From Pseudomonadota bacterium (lineage in GTDB: Bacteria > Cyanobacteriota > Vampirovibrionia > Obscuribacterales > Obscuribacteraceae), in NCBI GenBank assembly GCA_021325555.1, contig JAJPGY010000029.1:62001-126000 (forward strand): a stretch of 64,000 nt of DNA, read 5' to 3'. The first letter of the stretch is position 1. Every line of letters starts with the position of its first letter. The notes beneath the pieces were generated by a model, which saw only the letters and a program-made list of their open reading frames with translations, was not told where the DNA came from and searched no databases. A program made the position numbers and the translations under genes. Positions 45,628 through 54,545 of the stretch are shown one piece after another.

Positions 45628-46271
45628 GGACCGAAGCGATAACGCTGCTGAAAGAGGATGTGCTCGCTCTCGGACAGATGGTCAATCGGTCCGTGACCGA
45701 AATGGCTCTTTTGCTGGAGAAAAACCCGGCAGCCAGGCTGTCATTCGTGGAGGACCAGGAGGAGACCATCAACGTGTCCTGCCAGCAGATTGAGGAGCGG
45801 TGTCTGGATCTGCTCATGGAGCGGCAGGCGTTTTCCCCGCAGGAAATAAGGACCCTGGTGGCATCGATCATCATCGCGGCGAAGTTCGAGCGGATGGGCG
45901 ATCATGCCAACCGCGTGGCCAGGATCGCTCAATGGGCGGCCGAGGACACCATAGACATACCGCCGGAGCTGGCCGAGATGGCTCACGTGGTACGGCGCAC
46001 GGTCGAAGATGTGCTCTTGTGTTTCGTGTCGGATGCCATCGACAAGGTGCCGCAGATCATTCAGAGCGACAACCGCATCGACTACCTGCACGACTTCTTA
46101 TCGAAGCGACTTCTCTCGGACCTCGGCGAGCAGGATCATGCTCAGGCGCAGATGCGCGCCCAGTTCCTCTTTTGCGCCAGGTTCATCGAGAGGATGGGTG
46201 ACGCGGCGACATCGGTGGCCAAGAGAGTTTTCTTCATAGGCACCGGGACCAGATTCAAGGCGGAGGAGTGA
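45624..46271 (+). CDS. phoU: PhoU-like phosphate regulatory protein
   Basis: The 215-residue protein has the PhoU double three-helix bundle with metal-binding repeats EDQEETINVSCQQIEERCLDL, IIIAAKFERMGDHANRVARI (the conserved E/D-x-x-x-D pair in each half) and FCARFIERMGDAATSVAKRVF. PhoU damps PhoR signalling and phosphate uptake through PstB. It starts at a GTG that overlaps the regulator's stop (GTGA), with AGGAGG upstream. The phosphate transporter genes are missing from the window, so sensing may rely on a Pst system elsewhere. holA follows by four bases and is probably in the same transcript. Confidence 0.93.
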   Translation: MRTEAITLLKEDVLALGQMVNRSVTEMALLLEKNPAARLSFVEDQEETINVSCQQIEERCLDLLMERQAFSPQEIRTLVASIIIAAKFERMGDHANRVARIAQWAAEDTIDIPPELAEMAHVVRRTVEDVLLCFVSDAIDKVPQIIQSDNRIDYLHDFLSKRLLSDLGEQDHAQAQMRAQFLFCARFIERMGDAATSVAKRVFFIGTGTRFKAEE

Positions 46272-46275
46272 GCAA

Positions 46276-47331
46276 GTGCCGGTAGTGGTTCTGGCGGGCG
46301 AGGAAGACTTTCTTCTCGAGCGGCGGGTCGAAGAGCTCAAGAAACAGCTGCTCGATCCGGACTGGTTCTCCTTCAACTTCCAGCGCCTGGTGAGCCCTGA
46401 TCTCCGACAGGTCGTGGAAGCCGCCGCCTCTCTTCCCTTCGGTCCCGGCAAGCGGCTCGTGCTCGTCGATCGCTGCGATCTATTCACGAAAAAAAGATCG
46501 AGGGTGGATCAGGAAGACAAACCGAGCGACAAGGCGGCGAAGGAGCTCATCGAGGAGTTCGATCGTGCACTACCCGCGGTGTCACCGGATACGTACCTGG
46601 TCTTTGCCTGCCCTCACAACTTCGATTCGACGCTGAGAACCTCTAAAGTCGTCTCGAAATACGCCGAGCTCACCGAATTTCCCAGGGCGAAATACTTCCC
46701 GGGCTCGGAGTCCCGGAATCCATCCCTGGATACTTGGTGCCGTAAGGAGGCGAAGCGATTCGGGGCGACGATCGACGACGCGGCGGTTACCTATCTCCTG
46801 GACAGCACCGAGGCGGATTTGCGCCAGGTGTCTCACGAGATCGAGAAGGCGGCAACATACCTCCTGCCCGAGACGCACATCACGCGCGACGTGGTGGCGC
46901 ATCTCAGCCCGCACCATTCACACATTTTCGTCATGCTGGATCACTGGGCCCATGGCCGTAAGCAGCAGGCTTTCGCCGCCCTGGACGAGCTTCTGTCCAG
47001 GCAGAGCGGCATGCCGATTATTGCCGCGGTGGAAACCATGCTCAGCAAGTGGGTGAGACTGAGGGCAGCTGCGGAACGCATTGTCGCCTCACTGCCTTCC
47101 GGTCCCGGGCTCAAGCGCAAGGAGCTGCCGCAGAAGGAGCTGGCGCGCAGGCTGTCCGCGGAACTGGGGCTGAACGCCTGGGTGGTGGAGAAGGACCTGG
47201 AGCGGACGGGCGGTCTGACCGCGCGCTTCCTGTCGGAGCGGAAAGTGCGGCTCTGCGAGCTGGAGTACATGGTAAAAACCGGTCAGATGCCCGATCGTCA
47301 CGCTCTGACGATTTTTCTTGCGGATCAATGA
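46276..47331 (+). CDS. holA: DNA polymerase III subunit delta
   Basis: The 351-residue clamp-loader subunit begins VVVLAGEEDFLLERRVEELKK, matching the delta opening that nears a nucleotide site, and continues with the AAA+-like domain and C-terminal collar: ADLRQVSHEIEKAATYL, LDHWAHGRKQQAFAALDELL and LARRLSAELGLNAWVVEKDLERTGG. Delta opens the sliding clamp with gamma/tau and delta prime. The GTG start has GGAGGAG upstream. It sits at the end of the phosphate-signalling operon, an unusual but not unheard-of coupling of replication with a signal operon. Low sequence conservation is usual for this family. Confidence 0.9.
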   Translation: MPVVVLAGEEDFLLERRVEELKKQLLDPDWFSFNFQRLVSPDLRQVVEAAASLPFGPGKRLVLVDRCDLFTKKRSRVDQEDKPSDKAAKELIEEFDRALPAVSPDTYLVFACPHNFDSTLRTSKVVSKYAELTEFPRAKYFPGSESRNPSLDTWCRKEAKRFGATIDDAAVTYLLDSTEADLRQVSHEIEKAATYLLPETHITRDVVAHLSPHHSHIFVMLDHWAHGRKQQAFAALDELLSRQSGMPIIAAVETMLSKWVRLRAAAERIVASLPSGPGLKRKELPQKELARRLSAELGLNAWVVEKDLERTGGLTARFLSERKVRLCELEYMVKTGQMPDRHALTIFLADQ

Positions 47332-47401
47332 GTGTCAACACCGGCGATGGCGGGCAGATGCGAGTCTGAAAGTCCACGTGTAAATCCTGAAGGAATATTT
47401 C

Positions 47402-48109
47402 ATGAGCGATAGCAGATACGTCATCGACGAAATGACTGCCAAGGACACCTGGCGTATCTTCCGCATCATGGCCGAGCTGGTCGAAGGCTTCGACAGCATG
47501 TCCAAGATCGGTCCGGCGGTGTCCATCTTCGGCTCGGCCCGATCTCAGCCGAGCGAGCGCGAGTACGAGCTGGCCGAGACGATAGCCTTCAAGCTGGCTG
47601 AAAGAGGTTTCTCGGTCATCACCGGCGGTGGGCCGGGAATCATGGAGGCGGCAAACAAAGGGGCGAAGAGAGCCGGTGGAATCTCGGTCGGCTTGAACAT
47701 CCGCTTGCCGCACGAGCAGGAAGCCAATGAATTTCAGACCGTATCTCTGGACTTTCGCTACTTCTTCGTTCGCAAGTTGATGTTCATCAAGTATGCGATG
47801 GCCTATATCGTCCTGCCTGGCGGCTACGGAAGCCTGGACGAGCTTTTCGAGGCGCTTACCCTCATACAAACCAAGCGCATAAAGCGATTCCCCGTTTACC
47901 TCGTCGACTCCAGCTACTGGCGCCCGCTCGTCGACTGGATGAGCAAAACTCTGCTGGACCATAACGCCATCGCAGCCTCGGATCTCAAGCTGTTCAACCT
48001 GGTGGACGACCCTGACAAGCTGGTCGAGCACATATCCTGGTGCGAAAAGGAAAGGTGCTACCTGTTCTCCGAAGACGATCCACGCTGGCTCATCGGCCCG
48101 AAAACATAA
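47402..48109 (+). CDS. LOG-family protein (TIGR00730-type)
   Basis: The 235-residue protein has the LOG signature: GGGPGIMEAANKGA and PGGYGSLDELFEALTL, with the conserved Arg in the SLDFRYFFVRK segment. Members hydrolyse nucleoside 5'-monophosphates, and in plants and some bacteria activate cytokinins by removing ribose phosphate. In other bacteria a housekeeping nucleotide role is likely. It is ~40 residues longer than the short LOG type, with an extra N-terminal helix. A GAAGGAA lies before the ATG. It follows holA by 70 bases on the same strand. No cytokinin-synthesis gene (IPT/MiaA) is adjacent. Confidence 0.88.
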   Translation: MSDSRYVIDEMTAKDTWRIFRIMAELVEGFDSMSKIGPAVSIFGSARSQPSEREYELAETIAFKLAERGFSVITGGGPGIMEAANKGAKRAGGISVGLNIRLPHEQEANEFQTVSLDFRYFFVRKLMFIKYAMAYIVLPGGYGSLDELFEALTLIQTKRIKRFPVYLVDSSYWRPLVDWMSKTLLDHNAIAASDLKLFNLVDDPDKLVEHISWCEKERCYLFSEDDPRWLIGPKT

Positions 48110-48171
48110 GAAAGTGTTGACACGGGGAGTCCGAGCGGCCCGGGACCGGAACGCCCGTGTAAAGAGACTCT

Positions 48172-48489
48172 TCAGGGAATCGTGTGGATGATTGGGTCGA
48201 GTGCGGCACCGTCCTTGGTGCAGTCCCGCTCTGGCCAGACTTTGATCAATCTCATTTCGTTGTGTATGGGGAGCCGAGAAAGCATGCTGGCGCGACTGTC
48301 CAGCACGATTTTGCCGCTGCCTGATTCGCCCTGTGCGGCCACCGGGTTCGTTCCAGCAGGTGCTGCCGCCACTGCGAGAAGAGCTAGTCCCTGACAGCAG
48401 GCGCTCTTTGGAAGGGCGAGAACAGTGGCAGGCTTGGGAAGTTGAGCGGCGCGCAGTGGTCCTTTTGAGCAGTGTTGGCGACTGCGCAC
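48172..48489 (-). CDS. Possible small exported protein (weak)
   Basis: A 105-residue open frame from a GTG contains a hydrophobic stretch (GLALLAVAAAPAGTNPVAAQ) that could be a signal peptide, followed by a short polar tail with Cys in the ERDCTKDG segment. It lies 22 bases after the IS1595-DprA gene on the same strand. No ribosome binding site stands out and the N-terminus before the hydrophobic stretch is long (~34 residues). It may be real or chance. The rest of the 48110-48511 gap holds nothing I can name. Confidence 0.25.
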   Translation of the reverse strand: MRSRQHCSKGPLRAAQLPKPATVLALPKSACCQGLALLAVAAAPAGTNPVAAQGESGSGKIVLDSRASMLSRLPIHNEMRLIKVWPERDCTKDGAALDPIIHTIP

Positions 48490-48511
48490 CCTGAATTAAG
48501 CCTGCCGCGCT

Positions 48512-49699
48512 TTATTGGCAGGACGGAATTCTGACCAGCACCGGTGAGACATAGCATCGGATTTCGTCATTGCCAATGCGGCCGAACCGCAAACACGCCT
48601 CAAGCAGCGAGCCCAGATGCCAACGTTCCCTGTCGACGTGGCACCAATAAGCGGCCAGATACTTCTGCAGGTACTTGCCGCTTACTCCTTGATAGCACGC
48701 GCGTACATGCGTGATTACTCTTTCCACCAGTATTTCTGCTTCAGCCGGCATTCCCGCACGAGTGCGATTGGAGCGAACACGACCTTCGCGGAGCCGCCTG
48801 GGCTGATCATCAGCGGTGCGGACGTAACGCTCGCCGGGAAGGCGCCTGACATGACCCGCCAACTCCAGAAAGGTCAAGAGCGAGGACACTTCACTGGCCG
48901 AAAAGCCGGTACGCGCGCACAGAACATCGAAGTGATGCTCTTGTCCTGCCAGCAGGTCATATATCTTCTCCTCTTGCGGAGAGATTTGCAGGCAGTTTCC
49001 GTGTTGTCCACTCTCTCCAGCCGCCGGAGCGCCTTCTGCCTTCTCCAGCCAAGAATTCGCCTTCTGTATTGTCGGCAAACCGAAATCACTGGACATTGGT
49101 AACCTTGAGTCTCGTGCCTGAACAGAGGCGTTGCTGTCTTGGCAATGAAGGAGGGAGCGCTTTTCAAGTTCCTCGAGCTCGGCAAGCGGGTGAGACCTGG
49201 CGGGGGTTTCCCGGCTGCGCCTGCAGATTACGGGCGAAAAGAGTGCAGAGGGGACGGCTTGTGCATCGCCCCCCATCTCGCTTTCAATTACGGTGGTCAC
49301 TTTCTTGAAGATGTTCCAGGCTGTCGAATAAGCAACGCCAGCGAGCTTGTGAAACTGGCATGAGCTCATAGTCACTCCGCGCTCCATAAACCAAATGGCG
49401 GCCAGCCAAGCTCGGGGCAGCCGGATATGATGAAAGAAAGTTCCTGCAGTCAGCCAAGTGGACCGACGACAGCGCCTACAGATGATTACCCTTTCAGCCA
49501 AGCGCTTGTTGTCATGCCGGTTTCCACAATGACGACATCTGATAGCGCCATCGTTGCTGGCTCTTTTGCATAACTCTTCCAGACAGTGCTGGGCGGTTGG
49601 AAACTCGTTGTTGAACTGCTGCCACAAGCTCGCTAGCAGCGACGTTGCGGCTGGATGCAATCCAGCGGGTGGCTCAGGAAAAGAGGGAGGGGCGGTCAT
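48512..49699 (-). CDS. IS1595-transposase/DprA winged-helix chimera
   Basis: The 395-residue protein joins three parts. Residues ~28-142 match the N-terminus of IS1595-family transposases: a zinc ribbon (Cys55, Cys58, Cys74, Cys77), then AGTFFHHIRLPRAWLAAIWF and a helix-turn-helix. Residues ~239-294 match the DprA winged helix: SPQEEKIYDLL, ARTGFSASEVSSLL and LAGHVRRLPGERYVR. Residues ~323-372 resemble the transposase C-terminus (HVRACYQGVSGKYLQKYL). The catalytic DDE domain that should lie between is missing, and residues 150-238 are low complexity. It therefore cannot transpose by the usual chemistry and is probably a domesticated DNA-binding protein. ATG 49699 has GGAGAG upstream. A decayed ISL3 copy lies nearby. 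Confidence 0.75.
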   Translation of the reverse strand: MTAPPSFPEPPAGLHPAATSLLASLWQQFNNEFPTAQHCLEELCKRASNDGAIRCRHCGNRHDNKRLAERVIICRRCRRSTWLTAGTFFHHIRLPRAWLAAIWFMERGVTMSSCQFHKLAGVAYSTAWNIFKKVTTVIESEMGGDAQAVPSALFSPVICRRSRETPARSHPLAELEELEKRSLLHCQDSNASVQARDSRLPMSSDFGLPTIQKANSWLEKAEGAPAAGESGQHGNCLQISPQEEKIYDLLAGQEHHFDVLCARTGFSASEVSSLLTFLELAGHVRRLPGERYVRTADDQPRRLREGRVRSNRTRAGMPAEAEILVERVITHVRACYQGVSGKYLQKYLAAYWCHVDRERWHLGSLLEACLRFGRIGNDEIRCYVSPVLVRIPSCQ

Positions 49700-50044
49700 A
49701 ATCAGCTCTCCAGGGTCTATTGACTTAGACGCTCTGGACCGCTCAAAAGTTCAAAGGAGATTGATAAATTCTTCGACCAGCAAGCTAAATTAAGCACCGC
49801 CGTCCATGCCCACCGGACGTCCCGGAGAACTATGCCGATATCGGTAAAGTTTTCTCGCACCTCGCCAGACAGAACGAAATCTCCTAAATGCCAGGTGGTG
49901 GCCTGCTGTATCCTCCGCCGCTGGGTCGTTGGTGCCGAAACCAACGCACTTGCTTGAGATCGAATTTCCGCGACAGAGCTTGCAGTCACGCAATCATAAT
50001 TTGATATTTGATGTTGAGAACTTGTCGCGCCGTGTTACTGCTTC
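49700..50044. other. Gene-free stretch between the chimera and the ISL3 remnant
   Basis: About 345 bases, visibly lower in GC than the flanks, with only short chance frames. It presumably holds the promoter of the minus-strand chimera gene and the lost 3' part of the ISL3 transposase. I see no clear terminal inverted repeats or target duplications. Confidence 0.5.
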
Positions 50045-50634
50045 TGGTCCTTGCTCTTGCCAGCCTCACTCAGTCGTAAAGCTCCGGCTTGCTAGCTCCT
50101 GATCGGCCCTTTCCCCCAAGCCAGGTCGGCGTAACTCGAAGGAAGTTGCTTATGACAACAAACCGAAAACGGTGTCCCTTGCAAATTGCTGCTTTGTCAC
50201 TTTCGTGCGCCCACGTGCAAATCTGACCCCGTTGCCAAGACGCCACGCATATACTCTTCCGCCACTTCCTTGTTAGCGTGCCGATCGAGTGCTTAATCTT
50301 TGACCACATTCTCGATCGCTGCCTACGGATAACGCTCGAGGGCTCACGCAGCGAAGGCATTACTATACAGCGCATTGCCCGCTAGCCAATCCAATCGCTC
50401 GCTCATCACTGTGCCGCACTTCCGTTGATGCGCACGGCTGATCTCGCCCGCCGGATACACATGCGCAGCCCCGCATGAAAGGTCGCGTACGACCTTGATT
50501 GTGCGGTCATACCAGCCATTCTGCAGCTCGCGAGATTTGCCGCAGCGCGTTTTCTTGACCGCCGCTTTAGGGACCATATCAGTGCCTTCAAATTCCCGAG
50601 CACACACCGTGCCTTGTGAGCTGTCGAGGGGACT
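50045..50634 (-). pseudogene. Broken ISL3-family transposase
   Basis: Translation of the minus strand gives pieces of an ISL3 transposase in more than one frame. The first piece (from ~50607) has YDRTIKVVRDLSCG and CGTVMSERLDWLAG, like the N-terminal zinc region. A stop follows at FAA, then a segment resembling the central linker (IENVVKD, LDRH, EEYMRGVL). The last piece, shifted one base, has ICKGHRFRFVVIS and WLGGKGRSGASKPELYD, the start of the catalytic core. In-frame stops and shifts show decay, and the C-terminal two thirds are gone. Bounds are approximate. With the neighbouring chimera it marks a mobile-element patch. Confidence 0.75.
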
Positions 50635-50708
50635 GACTTACCCGCTTAGTCTGACTGAAGACCCTAAAGAAACTGTGGTGGATTTCTCACATCGCTCCTC
50701 TACTCTCT

Positions 50709-50714
50709 TATAAT
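50709..50714 (+). promoter_or_regulatory. Promoter -10 element (TATAAT) upstream of etfB
   Basis: A perfect TATAAT lies 49 bases before the GTG start of etfB, just outside the ISL3 remnant. The hexamer 17 bases further upstream (CTCACA) is a poor -35. Confidence 0.5.
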
Positions 50715-50762
50715 CAAGTGCTTGTCAAGATCACGCTGCGCACGGTTTTGGAGGTCACCCTT

Positions 50763-51545
50763 GTGAAGATTGCAGTCTGCGTAAAGTCCGTGCCCGATAC
50801 GGAAACCAAGATTCGTATTGCCGCTGATAATGTCAACATCGAGCGTTCAGATGTCAGGTTCATTATCAGCCCATACGACGAGTTCGCCATCGAGGAAGCG
50901 CTCAAGCTCAAGGAGAAGCACGGCGGCGAGATAACCGCATTTTCCATAGGCGGCGACGAAGTCGTCGAGGTGTTGCGAGACACTCTGGCCAGGGGCGTTG
51001 ACAACGCGGTGCACATCAAAGATGCCGAGTTCGACAACCTCGACACTTTGAGCACGGCAAAGCTGCTGGCTGCCGCCATCGCCAGTGGTGGCTTCGACGC
51101 TGTCTTCTGCGGGCAGCAGGGAGTAGGGGGCGACAACAACCAGGTGCCGTCCATGCTCGCCGAGCTGCTTAACCTGCCGCAGGCGACGGCGGTCGTGAAG
51201 TTGGAGATCGAGGGAAGCAAGTTCAAAGCTGAGCGGGAAATCGAGGGCGCGCATGAGATCGTCGAGGGCTCGCTGCCGGCTCTCATCAGCGCCCAGAAGG
51301 GGCTGAATGAGCCGCGCTACCCGTCGATCAAGGGTGTGATGGCCGCTCGCCGCAAGGAGATTGCAGTCAAAGACGCCGCCGCGCTCGGCGTGGCCGGACA
51401 ATTCGCCGCCGATAAGCGCAAGGTCCGGTGCGTGGAGCTTACCCTGCCGCCGCCGCGCCCGCAGGGCAAGATGATCGAAGGCGAGCCCGAGGAGCAGGCT
51501 AAGACTCTGGCGAAACTTCTGCGCGAAGAAGCAAAGGTTATCTAA
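50763..51545 (+). CDS. etfB: Electron transfer flavoprotein subunit beta
   Basis: The 260-residue beta subunit binds AMP and, with EtfA, FAD. It opens KIAVCVKSVPDTETKIR and continues with ISPYDEFAIEEALKLKE, the LARGVDNAVHI motif, FCGQQGVGGDNNQVPSMLAELL and EGSLPALISAQKGLNEPRYPS, all typical. ETF accepts electrons from acyl-CoA dehydrogenases and passes them to an ETF:quinone oxidoreductase. GTG 50763 is chosen because TTGGAGG lies eight bases upstream; a start at 50718 adds 15 residues. etfA follows by 14 bases. The acyl-CoA dehydrogenase at 61723-62871 is a possible donor. Confidence 0.95.
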   Translation: MKIAVCVKSVPDTETKIRIAADNVNIERSDVRFIISPYDEFAIEEALKLKEKHGGEITAFSIGGDEVVEVLRDTLARGVDNAVHIKDAEFDNLDTLSTAKLLAAAIASGGFDAVFCGQQGVGGDNNQVPSMLAELLNLPQATAVVKLEIEGSKFKAEREIEGAHEIVEGSLPALISAQKGLNEPRYPSIKGVMAARRKEIAVKDAAALGVAGQFAADKRKVRCVELTLPPPRPQGKMIEGEPEEQAKTLAKLLREEAKVI

Positions 51546-51559
51546 CTCAGGAGAAGAAA

Positions 51560-52540
51560 ATGTCTCGAGGAATTTTGGTCTTTATTGAGCAGCGCGACGG
51601 CCAGCTTCGCAGGGCAAGCCTGGAAGCCCTCTCGGAAGCCCGCCGCCAGGCCGACAAGGCTGCCGAGCCGGTGGTCGCGCTGCTCGCCGGCGAGAGCGTG
51701 AAGGGGCTTGTGCCCGGGATCGCCAAGTGCAGGCCGGATAAAGTTCTGGTTGTCGATAATCACTCCTTCACGAAATATTCCACAGAGGGCTATGCTGACG
51801 CGCTGACGGCAGCCATCAAGAAGGAGGACCCGCGCTATGTTCTTAGCGCCAACACATCGATGGCCAGGGACTTGATACCACGGGTGGCGGCGCGGCTCGA
51901 CAGCCCGTGCGTCTCCGACGTCAGCGAGCTGCGTGAGAGGAACGGAGCGCTGCAGGCTGTGCACCCTATGTACTCTGGCAAGGCGCTGGGCGTTTTCGAG
52001 TTCTCAGCGCCTCTGGCTTTCATGACCCTGCGCTCGAACTGTTTTCCCCTGATCGAGGCGAAAGAAGGTCACCCGGCCCAGGTCGAGGATCTCGCCGTCA
52101 CTCCCGAGAATGTGCGGGCCTGGGTAGTGGAGACGCATACGGCGGCAGGGCAGAAGGTGGAGCTTTCCGAGGCGGCGATTATCGTCTCCGGCGGGCGGGG
52201 CATCAAGGGGCCGGAAAACTGGCTGATGCTTCAGCAGCTCTGCGATGTCCTGGGAGCGGCGCTCGGCGCCTCGCGTGCCGTGGTCGACGCCGGCTGGATC
52301 GACCACCAGCACCAGGTGGGGCAGACAGGCAAAACGGTCAGCCCGCAGCTTTACATCGCCTGCGGTATCTCGGGAGCTATCCAGCACCTGGCCGGCATGT
52401 CCTCATCGAAGGTAATCGTGGCCATCAACAACAACCCGGAAGCGCCGATCTTCAAGCATTGCACTTACGGCGTGGTCGGCGACGTCTTTCAGGTTGTGCC
52501 GAAGCTCACCGAGGAGTGCCGCAAGCTCCTTGCTGAATAG
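51560..52540 (+). CDS. etfA: Electron transfer flavoprotein subunit alpha
   Basis: The 326-residue alpha subunit carries the FAD-binding C-terminal domain: [57 protein letters not shown] and [12 protein letters not shown], close to the textbook ETF-alpha pattern. The N-terminal domain is normal in length. AGGAGAAG precedes the ATG. Co-transcription with etfB is almost certain. Its last ~35 bases overlap the 3' end of ispG, which is read from the other strand, so antisense effects at the shared end are possible. No ETF:quinone oxidoreductase gene is in view. Confidence 0.95.
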   Translation: MSRGILVFIEQRDGQLRRASLEALSEARRQADKAAEPVVALLAGESVKGLVPGIAKCRPDKVLVVDNHSFTKYSTEGYADALTAAIKKEDPRYVLSANTSMARDLIPRVAARLDSPCVSDVSELRERNGALQAVHPMYSGKALGVFEFSAPLAFMTLRSNCFPLIEAKEGHPAQVEDLAVTPENVRAWVVETHTAAGQKVELSEAAIIVSGGRGIKGPENWLMLQQLCDVLGAALGASRAVVDAGWIDHQHQVGQTGKTVSPQLYIACGISGAIQHLAGMSSSKVIVAINNNPEAPIFKHCTYGVVGDVFQVVPKLTEECRKLLAE

Positions 52541-53756
52541 CGCCCCAGCGCTTCTCGACGTATTCGTTGAGAAGCACGATGAAGTCGCCGACAAGCCCTG
52601 GCCCGCAAAGGGTGGTGACATGCCGTCCGTCTACATAGACCGGCGCCCGCGGCTCCTCGCCTGTGCCCGGCAGCGAAATGCCGACATCGGCGTGCTTTGA
52701 TTCGCCCGGTCCGTTGACAATGCAGCCCATGACCGCGACGCGCAGCTCCTCGACCCCCGGATAGCGGTCGCGCCAGATGGGCCGCTGGGTCTGAAGGTAG
52801 TTTTGAATCTGGTCAGCCATCTCCTGAAACAACGTGCTCGTCGTCCGCCCGCAGCCAGGGCAAGCGGTCACTTGCGGGGAAAACGATCTGATCTCGAGCG
52901 ATTGCAGGATCTGCTGGCAGACCGTGACCTCCTGCGCTCTGCTGGTGCCCGGCTCCGGGGTGAGGCTGACGCGGATGGTATCGCCGATACCCTCGGACAG
53001 CAGGATGGACAGCGCCGCGGAGGAGGCGACGATCCCTTTGGTCGCCATACCGGCTTCTGTCAGACCGAGATGAAGGGCATAGTCGCAACGCGCGGCCAGC
53101 CGCCGGTAGACCGCGACCAGATCCGGCACGGCGGAGACTTTAGCGCTGAGGATAAGGCGATCGTGGGGCATCCCGTAAGATTCGGCGAGCTGCGCCGATC
53201 GAAGCGCGCTCTCCACTATGGCCTCGATTAGAACCTCGTGGGAGTCGAGCGGCTCGGGCCGCTGCGCGTTCTCATCCATCATCGCCGACAGCAGATCCTG
53301 GTCCAGTGACCCCCAGTTGACCCCAATCCGCACCGGCTTTTCGAACTCGATCGCGGTGGCGATCATCATCCGGAAGTTCTCGTCATGCTTGTCCCCGCGC
53401 CCGACATTGCCCGGGTTGATGCGGTATTTGGACAGTAGGCGCGCGCAGTCGGGATAATCCCTGAGCAGGAGATGACCGTTGTAGTGGAAATCTCCGACAA
53501 GCGGAACAAATGCTGCCATCTTCTCCAGCTCGGAGACGATTCGCGGCACGGCCTGAGCGGCTTCGCGTGTGTTGACAGTGATGCGAACGATCTCCGAGCC
53601 CGCTTCATAAAGCTCTTTTATCTGCTGCGCCGTGGCGACCGGGTCCTCGGTGGGGGTGTTCGTCATCGATTGGACCAGCACCGGCGCCGATCCGCCGACG
53701 AGCTTGTCGCCCACCTTCACGCACGTTGATCTTCGCCGATTAATGTAGCCCATCAC
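52506..53756 (-). CDS. ispG: 4-hydroxy-3-methylbut-2-enyl diphosphate synthase (flavodoxin/ferredoxin)
   Basis: The 416-residue enzyme makes HMBPP in the MEP isoprenoid pathway. It begins [31 protein letters not shown] and has [21 protein letters not shown] and the [4Fe-4S] cysteine motifs TACPGCGRT and GCIVNGPGE. This is the standard TIM-barrel plus ferredoxin-like type. Two start codons (53756, 53753) are equivalent. The 3' end overlaps etfA on the other strand by 35 bases. No neighbouring isoprenoid gene is visible. A weak AT-rich stretch upstream (GATATATC near 53820) could be promoter. Confidence 0.95.
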   Translation of the reverse strand: MMGYINRRRSTCVKVGDKLVGGSAPVLVQSMTNTPTEDPVATAQQIKELYEAGSEIVRITVNTREAAQAVPRIVSELEKMAAFVPLVGDFHYNGHLLLRDYPDCARLLSKYRINPGNVGRGDKHDENFRMMIATAIEFEKPVRIGVNWGSLDQDLLSAMMDENAQRPEPLDSHEVLIEAIVESALRSAQLAESYGMPHDRLILSAKVSAVPDLVAVYRRLAARCDYALHLGLTEAGMATKGIVASSAALSILLSEGIGDTIRVSLTPEPGTSRAQEVTVCQQILQSLEIRSFSPQVTACPGCGRTTSTLFQEMADQIQNYLQTQRPIWRDRYPGVEELRVAVMGCIVNGPGESKHADVGISLPGTGEEPRAPVYVDGRHVTTLCGPGLVGDFIVLLNEYVEKRWGAIQQGACGTPR

Positions 53757-53883
53757 CCAACCGTTGGCCGGCGCGCCAGGACCGGCGGCCGCTTATCAAA
53801 GTTATCACAGGTGGATGTGATATATCCAGGGATGGCCGTCTTCTGGCGGCTTTCTTGTCGGTTCCGGGCAACCGGCGGACCGC

Positions 53884-54372
53884 TCAGCTCTTCCAGAGGT
53901 CCGGGAAGTTGGCCCGGACGCTGTAGGCGTTTTGATTGGGGCTGAAGATCAAATGATCGATCAGGTTGACACCCAGTATCTTTCCGGCGCGCAGCAGCTG
54001 TTTTGTGGTCTGTAGATCCTCGTGGCTGGGCATGATCACCGAGCCGGACGGGTGATTGTGGCAGACAAGGATGGCGAAGCTGTTGGACACGAGAGCGGCC
54101 TTGAAGACCTCCCGCGGGTGCACGAGGCTGGAAGCCAGCGTTCCGTGAGAGACCTCATGCAGCCCGATGACCTCGTTTTTGGCGTTCAGGTGCAGGCTCA
54201 CGAAGTGCTCCTCCGGCATGTGCCGCAACGGCTCGAGAAATGCCTCCGCATCCGACGGCCGGTCGATTGGATAGAGGGCGTCGTGCTTCATCCCTTCGTG
54301 GACGAGGCAGAGCTTGATCCTGGGAATCCTGTATTCAAGTCGCTCGGCGAGCGGTCCCCTTTTGCCTGGCAT
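53884..54372 (-). CDS. radC: Short RadC-family JAB/MPN-domain protein
   Basis: The 162-residue protein contains the RadC JAMM domain only: Glu in NEVIGLHEVSHGT, then VCHNHPSGSVIMPSHEDLQTTKQL with the zinc histidines and Asp, and LIDHLIFSPN at the end. The full-length RadC (about 220-230 residues) has an N-terminal helix-hairpin-helix part that is missing here. Short forms often sit on phages, plasmids and other mobile DNA. AGGAGG six bases before ATG 54372 sets the start; the frame continues upstream to 54480 without reason. RadC's role in recombination remains unclear. It lies between ispG and a MATE exporter, both on the same strand. Confidence 0.88.
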   Translation of the reverse strand: MPGKRGPLAERLEYRIPRIKLCLVHEGMKHDALYPIDRPSDAEAFLEPLRHMPEEHFVSLHLNAKNEVIGLHEVSHGTLASSLVHPREVFKAALVSNSFAILVCHNHPSGSVIMPSHEDLQTTKQLLRAGKILGVNLIDHLIFSPNQNAYSVRANFPDLWKS

Positions 54373-54545
54373 AGTCTTTCCTCCTGGGTGGCAAGGTCGA
54401 TACGCCGCGCAGATGGCCGCACAAGGCTGGCCGGACAGGGGTCCGGAGACAAAAGATGTATCGACGTGGGTAGCGCACAAGCGGCGTTGCTTTAGTTAAG
54501 ACGGACGGAGCCGGTCAAAAGTTCAATCGCCGCGAAATTTCTTGC

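Noticed and set aside
48512..49699. Calling the gene an active IS1595 transposase
   Set aside because: The DDE catalytic domain is absent, replaced by a winged helix and low-complexity sequence.
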